Of a stretch of DNA of 64,000 bases, positions 54,019 to 62,401 are shown piece after piece; position 1 is the stretch's first letter; the number at the start of each line of letters is the position of its first letter. The DNA comes from Vibrio sp. NTOU-M3 (GTDB lineage Bacteria > Pseudomonadota > Gammaproteobacteria > Enterobacterales > Vibrionaceae). Where the stretch lies: the NCBI RefSeq assembly GCF_040869035.1, contig NZ_CP162100.1:2232001-2296000 (forward strand), read 5' to 3'. A program made the position numbers and the translations under genes. The notes beneath the pieces are model-generated. The model was not told where the DNA came from. It did no database searches and saw nothing but the letters and a program-made list of their open reading frames with translations.

Positions 54019-55152
54019 TTATCCTAATAATGTTAGAGCAAGGTTTGGCTGTTTCTTTGCCTGAGCAAGTATTGATGTACTCACTTGCTGAAGGATTTGC
54101 TGCTTCACCATTTGCGTAGTTTCTTTTGCATAATCGGTGTCTTTAATACGACTGTTTGATGCAGCAAGGTTTTCATTCACATTGGCCAAGTTATTAATCG
54201 CATGATTAAAGCGATTTTGCTTAGCTCCTAAATCTGCACGATGGCTATCCACGTATTGCAGAGCGGTATCAACGATTGCCACTGCGCGCTGCGCACCACC
54301 AACGTTGGTTATGTCAATATTATCAACCGCTTCATATCCCACTAACCCGAGCTGCAATTCACTGGCTAGGCTGCCGGAGAACGACACCGTTCCTGACGTT
54401 TCCTTTCCGGCCATAAAGAGCTGCAATTGCCCTTCCTCATTGACAGACGCCGACACCGCATCCGTTTGACCGTTGACATAAGTGGCTAGCTGTTCGATGT
54501 CATCGCCTGCTTTAGCGTTGATCTGAATGGTTTGTGACTGGCCACCAGCATCGATATAGCTCATCACTAACTCATTGCTGCCTGCTTGTACGTTCCAATC
54601 CGCCCCTGCTTTCGCCGCAGTTTGGTAACTAAAACCACCCATAGCGATAGTATCCGAACGCATGTTATGCAGAGACAACATCACTGCCTCGCCTGAAGCC
54701 GCTCCAATTTGAAATGAAGATTCTCCAAACGAGCCATTGAGCAATTTTCGACCACCAAAAGAGGTCGTTTCAGCAATTCTGTTCAATTCATCATTCAAAG
54801 CGGCCATTTCTTCTTGTAAGGCTTGTCGTTCAGCTTTGCTGTTGGAGCCATTTGCGGACTGCAAAGACAAATCTCGCATCCGTTGCAAGATGTTGGTGGA
54901 CTCGTTCATTGCCCCTTCTGCGGTCTGCATGATTGAAATGCCGTCGTTCGCATTTCGCATAGCCACATCAAGACCTCGCATTTGCGATTCGAGTCGATTG
55001 GATATTTGTAGGCCAGCGGCATCATCCTTTGCACTATTAATACGATTCCCTGAAGACAAACGCTCCAGAGACTGGTTCAGCATAGTCGTCGCGTTATTTA
55101 GGTAACGCTGTGCTGTCATTGCTGAAACATTAGTATTAACCGTGATTGCCAT
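54019..55152 (-). CDS. flaE: Flagellin, third tandem copy (FlaE-like)
   Basis: A 377-residue flagellin, again the same length. Its termini differ slightly from the other two ([11 protein letters not shown] at the C terminus, [20 protein letters not shown] near the N terminus), making it the most divergent of the three. Its sigma-28 promoter is closer to the start (about 37 bases) and less perfect. The letter E is by position. Confidence 0.9.
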   Translation of the reverse strand: MAITVNTNVSAMTAQRYLNNATTMLNQSLERLSSGNRINSAKDDAAGLQISNRLESQMRGLDVAMRNANDGISIMQTAEGAMNESTNILQRMRDLSLQSANGSNSKAERQALQEEMAALNDELNRIAETTSFGGRKLLNGSFGESSFQIGAASGEAVMLSLHNMRSDTIAMGGFSYQTAAKAGADWNVQAGSNELVMSYIDAGGQSQTIQINAKAGDDIEQLATYVNGQTDAVSASVNEEGQLQLFMAGKETSGTVSFSGSLASELQLGLVGYEAVDNIDITNVGGAQRAVAIVDTALQYVDSHRADLGAKQNRFNHAINNLANVNENLAASNSRIKDTDYAKETTQMVKQQILQQVSTSILAQAKKQPNLALTLLG

Positions 55153-55188
55153 AATGCCGTAAATTTAGTTGATGAGTTTCATCTTTAT

Positions 55189-55215
55189 ATATCGACAAAA
55201 AAACGGCTTTCTTTA
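55189..55215 (-). promoter_or_regulatory. Sigma-28 promoter of flagellin flaE
   Basis: Minus strand TAAA-N15-GTCGATAT, with two changes in the -10 from GCCGATAA. The -35 TAAA lies right beside the DyP terminator. Confidence 0.75.
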
Positions 55216-55217
55216 AC

Positions 55218-55248
55218 GAAAAAACCGAGCAGATAATGCTCGGTTTTT
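55218..55248. terminator. Terminator after the DyP peroxidase gene
   Basis: Stem ACCGAGCA / TGCTCGGT with a five-base loop and T tracts on both sides, between dyp and flaE. Confidence 0.85.
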
Positions 55249-55282
55249 GTTCTGAATGAATCAGTTAGTCATCTAAATACGA

Positions 55283-56185
55283 TCACTTTAGCTTGACGTT
55301 TTGCAGTAGCTCTACTGAAGGTGCAAAGAAATAGGCACCAGTAACCGCTTTCGAAAATCGCAGCAATTGGTCTGTTTTACCGTCTGTAACACCATACATG
55401 CTTTCTAGCATCGCTTTAAAGTTATGTAGTGTGTTGCAATAAGCAATAAACAGCAAACCGTGTTCACCCGATGCAGAGCCGTAAGGTAGGCTGTGACGAA
55501 CGATTTTTAGCCCTTTACCTTCTTCTTTAATATCAACACGGCCAACGTGTGAAGCGGCTGGCACATCATCAAGCTCAATAGAATCTGGCTTAGTACGACC
55601 CACCACTTTTTCTTGTGCAGAGATATTTAAACGGTTCCAAGCAGGAAGGTTATGTACAAAACGCTGCACCATTACATAGCTACCACCAGCCAGTTCCCCT
55701 TGAGGAATGATCGCCACGGTTTGACGTGCTTCATCTTTCGGGTTTTCAGTTCCATCGACAAAGTCTGTCATATCACGCGAATCAAGGTAGCGGTAACCAT
55801 AGGTTTCATCCACGACTTCCACATCTTCAGCTACTTCAGCCAATAGCTTACGTAGTACATAAAAGTGCAAATCATGACGTTGAGAGTGGCAGTGGATCAA
55901 TACATCCACATCACTTGCTGGTGCAACAGCATCACCCTCACCTAAGACAGGAAAATCCATCAGATCTTCTGGCATTGGCGCATCGAGTTGCTGCCAAAAA
56001 GCCTTGGTAAAAGCAAGGGAGAGAGTCAGTTCCGCACCAGGCTGGCTTTGGTTTAGCTCTTCAACCAAAGCGGGTAATGCTTGCAGTTGAGCTAAAACTT
56101 TTGATGGGTTCTGACATACTTTGATCTGAGTGTATAACGCAAATGGGCCTGCGGTTGGCAGGATTGCACTCTGAGGTTGTGACAT
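55283..56185 (-). CDS. Dyp-type heme peroxidase
   Basis: A 300-residue Dyp-type peroxidase. The FVDGTENP motif carries the distal catalytic Asp (GXXDG signature), and later segments have the proximal heme region (SHVGRVDI) and the C-terminal barrel. No signal peptide or Tat motif is seen, so it is probably cytoplasmic. It lies next to the flagellin block as in V. cholerae. The physiological substrate is unknown. Confidence 0.92.
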   Translation of the reverse strand: MSQPQSAILPTAGPFALYTQIKVCQNPSKVLAQLQALPALVEELNQSQPGAELTLSLAFTKAFWQQLDAPMPEDLMDFPVLGEGDAVAPASDVDVLIHCHSQRHDLHFYVLRKLLAEVAEDVEVVDETYGYRYLDSRDMTDFVDGTENPKDEARQTVAIIPQGELAGGSYVMVQRFVHNLPAWNRLNISAQEKVVGRTKPDSIELDDVPAASHVGRVDIKEEGKGLKIVRHSLPYGSASGEHGLLFIAYCNTLHNFKAMLESMYGVTDGKTDQLLRFSKAVTGAYFFAPSVELLQNVKLK

Positions 56186-56288
56186 ATTATTTCCTCACAT
56201 TATTATTTTTTGCTCAGTGTAGTGACTTTCACACTATGCACTTTGATTATGATCAGTCTAGTGTTCGATGCTGTAATTTTGAGTTTTC

Positions 56289-56744
56289 TTATGCCTGAGG
56301 TATTGCGAGTGCATCCCTAACCGTTTTGCTTTTACGTAAATACAAGATAAACCAAAGCAATAAAACAAGGGTGGCCGCATTTGCCCAGCTAAAAGCACCA
56401 AGCTCAAGATAAATGTGGTACAGGGTCTGGCCAAATTGAGCCAGCGCCGTCATTAACGTAATTCCCCGTCCCCAGCTCACTATTTTATTGACCCAGCGTC
56501 GCTCGGGGTTACGCAAGCTGATCAACCACATTAATACAATGCTGGGTACGCCCATCATTAGGCCAAGATACAGCATCGAATGATCTGGATAAACGATGCT
56601 CAAAATCTTACTGCCACTTTCTCTACTGGCACCCGCAACGACAAATACCACCCAAGCCTTAGCCATAAACATCCAGCCAAGCCATAACCATCGAGGCGCT
56701 TTCAAAAAGCCATTGCTGTCATATTGTTCAATCGCGTATCGCAC
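56289..56744 (-). CDS. DUF2919 family membrane protein (YfeZ-like)
   Basis: A 151-residue inner-membrane protein with about four hydrophobic helices and an N-terminal YDSNGFLKAPRWLWLGWMFMAKAW segment typical of the DUF2919 (YfeZ) family. Function unknown. It stands alone between the DyP gene and nrfF; a 10-bp inverted repeat separates it from the nrf operon. Confidence 0.78.
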   Translation of the reverse strand: MRYAIEQYDSNGFLKAPRWLWLGWMFMAKAWVVFVVAGASRESGSKILSIVYPDHSMLYLGLMMGVPSIVLMWLISLRNPERRWVNKIVSWGRGITLMTALAQFGQTLYHIYLELGAFSWANAATLVLLLWFILYLRKSKTVRDALAIPQA

Positions 56745-56761
56745 AAATCTATTCGTCGAAA

Positions 56762-56788
56762 ATTAAGTTACGCTCACTGTAACTTAAT
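56762..56788 (-). terminator. Possible terminator of the nrf operon
   Basis: Perfect 10-bp inverted repeat ATTAAGTTAC / GTAACTTAAT with a seven-base loop, followed on the minus strand by TTTT. The stem is AT-rich and the T tract is short, so this may be a weak terminator or a protein site. Confidence 0.5.
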
Positions 56789-56806
56789 GATTAGAAATTA
56801 CTACTG

Positions 56807-57253
56807 CTAACTTTGTTTTGTCGATCGAACTCGACGCCAAGAGAAGAAAAGAAACAAGATAAGTAAAATGATGGGCGTTCCCCAAAGAAGAGCATTGGAT
56901 AGAGAAAAGCGCGGTTTATAGAGCACAAAATCCCCAAAGCGCGCCGTCATATACTCAACAACTTCTTGCTCACTGCTGCCTTGGTTCATCATTTCAAACA
57001 CCACCAAGCGTAAATCTTTGGCGATAGGTGAGTTGGATTCAACGAGGTTCTGATTCTGGCATTGTGGGCAACGCAATGTTTTTGCCAATGCAATGGCTCT
57101 TTGTTGAATTTGTGGCGTTTGAAATTCAAACAGTTCTACTTGAGTTACCACGGCTTTATCTGCGGCGACGAACTCAGTGTCTACCGCGCTATTCACACTG
57201 CCAATGCTCAATACGGTGAAGACTAAAGCGATCCAAAATCCTTTCACAAGCAA
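56807..57253 (-). CDS. nrfF: NrfF/CcmH-type heme lyase thiol subunit
   Basis: A 148-residue protein with a signal peptide and the CcmH/NrfF motif LRCPQCQNQNLVES, plus one C-terminal membrane helix (LLWGTPIILLILFLFFSW). It keeps apocytochrome cysteines reduced for heme attachment. Last recognised gene of the nrfBCDE-Trx-nrfF unit; the special heme site in NrfA (CWSCK) is the expected client. Confidence 0.88.
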   Translation of the reverse strand: MLVKGFWIALVFTVLSIGSVNSAVDTEFVAADKAVVTQVELFEFQTPQIQQRAIALAKTLRCPQCQNQNLVESNSPIAKDLRLVVFEMMNQGSSEQEVVEYMTARFGDFVLYKPRFSLSNALLWGTPIILLILFLFFSWRRVRSTKQS

Positions 57254-57259
57254 CCATCC

Positions 57260-57787
57260 TTATTCCGAAAAGTACGCAGCAAAGGAGCTTTGCCAAACAG
57301 AAGGCTTTAGCAAACCCGAGAATTTAAGGACGATTTTACCTTGCTGATCAACAAGGTATGTTTCTGGTGTACCCACCACCCCTAAATCTAATGCGACAAG
57401 CCCTTTGGGATCATAGATGACCTGCTGATATGGGTTACCTTGAGCTGATAGATAACTGGAAGCAGCCATACGTTTATCCCGATAGTTAAGGCCAATAATC
57501 GGCACACCTGATTGGCTTAACTGCATTAAATAATCGTGCTCACGTTTGCACACGCCACACCATGAAGCCCATACATTAACAAGTTGATACGGCTGCTGAA
57601 ATATTTGAGTGGAGAGTGCCAAATCAGGCTCGTTTAAACTCGATGCTGAAAAGGCAGGAAATACTTTCACGACGCTTTGTTGGGTTCGGTCGCTTTGCTG
57701 GTAGAACAAACCAAATAAGATAACCGCAGCCATGCAAACGACAACGATAATGAGTAGGGAAAGGTTACGAGTTTTGGATCGCTTCAT
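57260..57787 (-). CDS. Thioredoxin-like DsbE/CcmG-type protein of the nrf cluster
   Basis: A 175-residue membrane-anchored thioredoxin-like protein. It has an N-terminal membrane anchor (about 8-27) and an active site WCGVC in NVWASWCGVCKREHDYL. It probably delivers electrons to the NrfF/NrfE heme-attachment machinery. It overlaps the nrfE end by 23 bases. Confidence 0.87.
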   Translation of the reverse strand: MKRSKTRNLSLLIIVVVCMAAVILFGLFYQQSDRTQQSVVKVFPAFSASSLNEPDLALSTQIFQQPYQLVNVWASWCGVCKREHDYLMQLSQSGVPIIGLNYRDKRMAASSYLSAQGNPYQQVIYDPKGLVALDLGVVGTPETYLVDQQGKIVLKFSGLLKPSVWQSSFAAYFSE

Positions 57788-59675
57788 AGCTACGGGTAGT
57801 CAGTTTAAATGAACGGGTTAAATGGATGACACCACCTACCATACCAAGTAGTGCACCAAACCACACCCAACGAATGTATGCTTTGTATTGGAGTTTGACG
57901 GCGTAGGCATTCTGCGAAACTTTTTCACCAAGAGTGACGTAGTAATCGCCATGCCAAAACCGTTTGATTGCTGGCTCACTCATGTTCATGACTCTTACGG
58001 GATAATGGCGTCGCTGAGGTACAATGGTAAATCCGTTTGTGTCAGCACTGTAAAATTCGATCACACCTTGCTCAGCTGTGTAGTTGGGGCCAACCAGCCA
58101 CTGAGTTTCCTTATACGTTACTTGCCAGTCGTTAAACTGGGTAACAGTGCCGGGTTCTAGCTTCCGACTCAGTTCATAGGAGTGGTGCGCATTCATTGCT
58201 GCCCCTACCGAACACACGGCAATACCAATATGTGCCCAAACCATAAAGGCCGTCTTACTTGGGGCGTTAAGCCACAGCTTGGCGTGCGTCAACAAAACCC
58301 AAATGGCTAAACACCATACCAACCACACTAACAGCGAGTATTCACTAACCTGCACACCATATATACCGCTACCAAGAATGATGGCTGTCACCATCAAGGT
58401 AATAATTTGGTTTCGACTGACCGTACAGCCACTACGCCATTTCAATAACGGCACTATCCCAATACCCAGCAGAGCTAACAGTGCCATCGGTGTGATCAGT
58501 AAATTAAAATAAGGCGCGCCAACAGAAATATTTCCAAGCCCAAGCAGTTCATACACCATGGGATAGAATGTGCCTAAAAATACGGTAAAAGTAGCAATCG
58601 ACAAAAGCCCAAGTGCCAGTAATAACACATAACTACGGCTCAACAGCGCTTGGATTGGTGCGGTTTTAATATGCTCGGACTTTAGGATCAGTAATGAAAA
58701 ACTACACAGCAACACAACAACAAGAATAGCCAACAGTGCAATACCTTTGCCGGGGTCGACGGCAAACGCATGAACCGAAGTCAACACGCCAGAGCGAACG
58801 ATAAAGGTCCCCAAAATACTTAAACTGAATGTAATAAAGGCCAATGCAAAGGCCCATTGAGGAAACATCCGATGTTTCGAAGCACTCAACAACGCATGTA
58901 GCAAAGCGGTCCCTGTTAACCATGGCAGTAAGGAGGCGTTTTCTACTGGGTCCCAGAACCACCAGCCACCCCAGCCTAATTCGTAATAAGCCCACCACGA
59001 ACCAAGCACAATCCCCGCAGTAAGAAATACCCACGCACTAATAGCCCAAGGGCGAGCCAGATCAGCCCAATTGGTCATGACGGTGGATTGCAATAATGCC
59101 GCGCACGCTAAAGCGAGCACTGTTGAGTAGCCGATATAACCAAGATAGAGCAATGGAGGATGAAAAATGAGCCCAATGTCTTGCAGCATTGGATTTAAGT
59201 CACGACCTTCAGTCACATAAGCGGATGCGTACTCAAATGGGTTAGAAGCCAGTAATGTGAACCAACCAAATGCTGATACCAGCAAGCCCATGATCCACAA
59301 CACATCACATTGAAATGTTTTCTGCCAACCTTTAGCAAAGCTAATCAATGCCGCCCAACCACTTAAGGTCATCACCCAAAATAGCATTGACCCTTGATGC
59401 CCTCCCCATACCGCCGCCAGTTTATAAAAAACCGGCAATTGGGAATTAGAATGTGAAATCACATAATCAAAGCGAAACTGATCGGTAAAAAAGCAGTAAC
59501 CTAACGCAAATAAACTGAGTAAAGAGAGGAGGCTCACCAAACGTGAATTCGCAGCAATACTGATAGAATTGCTGTTGCAATACCAACGGTGATAAACGTA
59601 GTGAACACTTTGCAGTGATGACAACACCACTGCAAGTATTAACGCACCAAGGCCAACCTCTCCTACTCCAATCAT
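57765..59675 (-). CDS. nrfE: NrfE/CcmF-type cytochrome c heme lyase
   Basis: A 636-residue polytopic membrane protein. The tryptophan-rich WWD heme-handling motif reads WGGWWFWDPVENASLLPWL (split at 19 residues) near residue 230, and conserved His residues lie in flanking loops. In the nrf setting it attaches heme to the unusual CWSCK site of NrfA. Its start abuts the nrfD stop. Confidence 0.93.
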   Translation of the reverse strand: MIGVGEVGLGALILAVVLSSLQSVHYVYHRWYCNSNSISIAANSRLVSLLSLLSLFALGYCFFTDQFRFDYVISHSNSQLPVFYKLAAVWGGHQGSMLFWVMTLSGWAALISFAKGWQKTFQCDVLWIMGLLVSAFGWFTLLASNPFEYASAYVTEGRDLNPMLQDIGLIFHPPLLYLGYIGYSTVLALACAALLQSTVMTNWADLARPWAISAWVFLTAGIVLGSWWAYYELGWGGWWFWDPVENASLLPWLTGTALLHALLSASKHRMFPQWAFALAFITFSLSILGTFIVRSGVLTSVHAFAVDPGKGIALLAILVVVLLCSFSLLILKSEHIKTAPIQALLSRSYVLLLALGLLSIATFTVFLGTFYPMVYELLGLGNISVGAPYFNLLITPMALLALLGIGIVPLLKWRSGCTVSRNQIITLMVTAIILGSGIYGVQVSEYSLLVWLVWCLAIWVLLTHAKLWLNAPSKTAFMVWAHIGIAVCSVGAAMNAHHSYELSRKLEPGTVTQFNDWQVTYKETQWLVGPNYTAEQGVIEFYSADTNGFTIVPQRRHYPVRVMNMSEPAIKRFWHGDYYVTLGEKVSQNAYAVKLQYKAYIRWVWFGALLGMVGGVIHLTRSFKLTTRSYEAIQNS

Positions 59676-60647
59676 CTATACGATCGTCATCTGTCCGGCG
59701 TAAAGAATAAAGGTACGCAGCATCAGTACCCCAACCAGACTTAATGTGGTGACGATAAACACAAAACCACCAGAATGCTTGAGTGTTTTTGGAGCAATTG
59801 CATTCAGAGTCAGCGGCAGCAACATACCAATCAGCACCACCCCAATCCAAAACCAATTGGACCAGAACCCACCGCCAATCGCATTCCACGCCGCCGCTTC
59901 ATTTTGTCCACCACTAAAAATTAGTCCGGTAAAGAAGGTTACCAAAACGAACAGTTCGAATAACACGACTGGTCGCTCGAACCCATGAACCCAGCTGACA
60001 CTTGGACTGTGTGCTGACTCTTTGAATACCAAAATGCCAAACAGCAAACTGGCAGCCGCGCCTGAAGATAAACTGGAGAACAAAAACAGAATTGGTAGCA
60101 CCGGATTATTCAGCATTGGGTAGGTTTTGAGTGCAGACAATAAGAAGCCAGTGTAAGCCGCCAAAACAACCGCTAAAAACCCAAGGAACAACTCAATCGC
60201 ATTGGTGTACTTGCCAGACTTGATCAAAAATCCATCAACAAAATCAAGCAAACCACTTGGTAGTTTTCCCTCAAAGAAAGAAACGATCGGGTGGCGGAAT
60301 AAAACCCCAATCCAAACAAACAACACGATCATGTAGACTTGGAATAAAATCACCCCCATCGACATGACCGAGCTAGGATTGTAGTAAATCATGATCTTCC
60401 AGAACTCAAGTGGCTTGGTTAAATGAAAGATTAAGATCACTAAGCCCGCAATAATGCCAAACGGAGCAAGCCAAGCCATCGCTTTCATAATACCGTTGTT
60501 CGCCGGATCTCCTTCAATAACCTTACGTTTTAGATATATCGCAATCATGACTGCACCTGCCGACATCCCAGCAAGGAATAAATAGATAGCAATGATCCAA
60601 TCCCATACCAGCGAGTCGAAGTGGAATGCACTTTCCCATCCATTCAT
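59676..60647 (-). CDS. nrfD: NrfD membrane quinol dehydrogenase subunit
   Basis: A 323-residue NrfD/PsrC family membrane protein with about eight to nine helices. It takes electrons from menaquinol and passes them to NrfC. It lies 2 bases after nrfC and directly before nrfE. Confidence 0.94.
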   Translation of the reverse strand: MNGWESAFHFDSLVWDWIIAIYLFLAGMSAGAVMIAIYLKRKVIEGDPANNGIMKAMAWLAPFGIIAGLVILIFHLTKPLEFWKIMIYYNPSSVMSMGVILFQVYMIVLFVWIGVLFRHPIVSFFEGKLPSGLLDFVDGFLIKSGKYTNAIELFLGFLAVVLAAYTGFLLSALKTYPMLNNPVLPILFLFSSLSSGAAASLLFGILVFKESAHSPSVSWVHGFERPVVLFELFVLVTFFTGLIFSGGQNEAAAWNAIGGGFWSNWFWIGVVLIGMLLPLTLNAIAPKTLKHSGGFVFIVTTLSLVGVLMLRTFILYAGQMTIV

Positions 60648-60649
60648 AA

Positions 60650-61336
60650 TTAAATCTCCCCTTTCTGGTGCGGTACTTTGTACAGCTTAGGCTTGGTACC
60701 TAGGTGTGCCTTGTCACGATAAACCACTTCAGTGTTTAACACTTGGCTGATCTCACTATTTGGATCGTTTAAGTCACCAAAAATCAGCGCTTTCGTTGGA
60801 CAAGACTCCACACACGCAGGTTGTTTACCGTTGGCCAAATTGGTGTCACGGCAGAAATTACATTTATCCGCAGAGTGATCTTCAGGATTAAAGAAACGTA
60901 CTTGATAAGGACACGCCGCTAAGCAGTAACCACAGCCCACACATTTCTCTTTGTGAACATCAATAATGCCAGTTTTCTCATCTTTATAGGCTGCACCTGT
61001 CGGGCAGACGTAGACACATGGTGGGTTTTCACAGTGCTGGCAAGATTTACGAGTAAAGCGGTAATCAATATTGGGGTACTCGCCTTGCGGCTCACTGCGG
61101 ATGATTTCAAGTCGAGAAACACCTTCAGGGACTTTATTCACTTCACGGCACGCTTCGGTACATGCGGTACAACCAATGCAGGCAGTTTCATCATGCACCA
61201 TGCCATAGCGCACCTCACCAACAACTTCTTCATTGGCTAACGTTTTACGGCTGCTGATCACCGCAGTTCCAGCAACACCAGTTGTAAAGATCAGAGCACC
61301 GGTTCCAGCTAAGAAATTACGTCGAGAACAACTCAT
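60650..61336 (-). CDS. nrfC: NrfC iron-sulfur electron-transfer subunit
   Basis: A 228-residue ferredoxin-like protein with a Tat signal (CSRRNFLAGTGALIFTTG) and four cysteine clusters (CIGCTACTEAC, CQHCENPPCVYVC, CVGCGYCLAAC, CNFC...CVESC) for four [4Fe-4S] centres. It passes electrons from NrfD to NrfB in the periplasm. It is 1 base after nrfB. Confidence 0.95.
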   Translation of the reverse strand: MSCSRRNFLAGTGALIFTTGVAGTAVISSRKTLANEEVVGEVRYGMVHDETACIGCTACTEACREVNKVPEGVSRLEIIRSEPQGEYPNIDYRFTRKSCQHCENPPCVYVCPTGAAYKDEKTGIIDVHKEKCVGCGYCLAACPYQVRFFNPEDHSADKCNFCRDTNLANGKQPACVESCPTKALIFGDLNDPNSEISQVLNTEVVYRDKAHLGTKPKLYKVPHQKGEI

Positions 61337-61337
61337 G

Positions 61338-61925
61338 TCACCGCTCCTCTTTCAATTGGTTAAAGTCAGAGTGGCAATCCACGCACATCTTGATTTTCTC
61401 TTTGCGCTCCAGCCCAAGGATCTTGCCTTTAGAAGCATGGACATTGTGGCAGTTTGAACACGTGAGATTATTGGCGTGAACATCATGGGTCCAGCTGTCA
61501 TCCCTGAGGTACTCAGGCTTATGACAATCTGTACATTGACTGTTCGCTTTGAGGATCAGATCAGGGTCCATAAAGACTTTCTCAGTCCCTTTTTGCGATT
61601 GCGCGCTTGAAAACTTGGTGACAAGAGGTGCACCCTCGCGGTGGTCTGGTCCGATATTATTGTGACATTCCGTACAGTTCACATCGCGGCCGAGGATTTT
61701 ATGTGCCTCTTCACCATGCGAACCTAGTAACGTCTCTTTTGAATCCTTATGACATTGGACACATTTATAGTCCCGGTCACGGATAAGCTCGACTTCATGA
61801 CGTGAGGACGACTCATTGGCAACAGCAGCAGAATCATCAGCAACGGCATGGAGAGAATAACCATAGAGGCAAAATGCGAGAAGAGATTTCAGCATTATGA
61901 CTATGGCCAACTTTATATTGCCCAT
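61338..61925 (-). CDS. nrfB: NrfB pentaheme cytochrome c electron donor
   Basis: A 195-residue periplasmic cytochrome with five CXXCH sites (CVQCH, CTECH, CTDCH, CSNCH, CVDCH). It donates electrons to NrfA. I keep the ATG at 61925 because an AGGA sequence lies 5-6 bases upstream; the ATG at 61895 (MLKSLLAF) would give a tighter signal peptide but has no clear ribosome site. It heads the minus-strand nrf unit. Confidence 0.92.
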   Translation of the reverse strand: MGNIKLAIVIMLKSLLAFCLYGYSLHAVADDSAAVANESSSRHEVELIRDRDYKCVQCHKDSKETLLGSHGEEAHKILGRDVNCTECHNNIGPDHREGAPLVTKFSSAQSQKGTEKVFMDPDLILKANSQCTDCHKPEYLRDDSWTHDVHANNLTCSNCHNVHASKGKILGLERKEKIKMCVDCHSDFNQLKEER

Positions 61926-62080
61926 ATTATCCTTTCCTTAAACCACTTTTATTATTCCTTTACAAGGTCATAGTAAAAGTTGGTCAAAATTAACTTCCTT
62001 TGGTATCAATAAATCACACCAAATGAGATCAATTCTTATTTTGGATTAGCCACAACGCTACGATGACTATATTACTCCTA

Positions 62081-62096
62081 TGCCTCTTAAGAGGTA
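62081..62096. promoter_or_regulatory. NarP/NarL-type 7-2-7 site (nrfB side)
   Basis: On the minus strand TACCTCT-TA-AGAGGCA. The first heptamer fits TACYYMT fully and the second fits AKRRGTA at 6 of 7. The position is closer to nrfB than to nrfA. Confidence 0.65.
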
Positions 62097-62164
62097 GTTA
62101 AAAAATATACAAAAAGCGACCTGTATCACCATCTTTTTTTACCTCACCTCTACTGTAAGTCATT

Positions 62165-62183
62165 GATGATAATGAATTTCATT
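62165..62183. promoter_or_regulatory. Fur-box-like element in the nrf control region
   Basis: GATGATAATGAATTTCATT matches AATGANAATNATTNTCATT at 14 of 16 defined positions, better than the site upstream of feoA. Called by eye; the region is AT-rich, so a chance match is possible. Confidence 0.5.
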
Positions 62184-62205
62184 TGTACGCATACATGTCA
62201 CCAAC

Positions 62206-62221
62206 TAACCCTTTAGGGGTA
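62206..62221. promoter_or_regulatory. NarP/NarL-type 7-2-7 site (nrfA side)
   Basis: On the minus strand TACCCCT-AA-AGGGTTA: first heptamer full match to TACYYMT, second 6 of 7. This is about 28 bases from the CRP-like site and 51 from the FNR-like site. Confidence 0.65.
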
Positions 62222-62233
62222 TATAAAATTAAC

Positions 62234-62249
62234 TTTGAAGTAGATCACT
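62234..62249. promoter_or_regulatory. CRP-like site upstream of nrfA
   Basis: TTTGA-N6-TCACT fits TGTGA-N6-TCACA at 8 of 10 positions. Confidence 0.4.
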
Positions 62250-62257
62250 GGTGTAAA

Positions 62258-62271
62258 TTGATCCAAAACAA
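62258..62271. promoter_or_regulatory. FNR-like site upstream of nrfA
   Basis: TTGAT-CCAA-AACAA fits TTGAT-N4-ATCAA at 9 of 10 positions. FNR activates nrfA in enteric bacteria. Confidence 0.6.
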
Positions 62272-62401
62272 GCATTAATTCTTCACTTACACATTTTGTT
62301 TCAATTCTTATCTAGAATACACATTAGTTCTCCAATTCTTACTTTGGAATATAGTCAGTTCACAACGCTGTTTATAACAAACAGAATATGGAGATAGCAC
62401 T

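Larger units (their letters stand above)
61926..62401. promoter_or_regulatory. Divergent nrfB/nrfA control region
   Basis: A 476-base AT-rich intergenic region between divergent nrf operons. It holds two NarP-type 7-2-7 sites, one Fur-like box, one CRP-like site and one FNR-like site (listed separately). I could not place the promoters with confidence; TAGAAT at 62313-62318 is one candidate -10 for nrfA. Confidence 0.7.
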
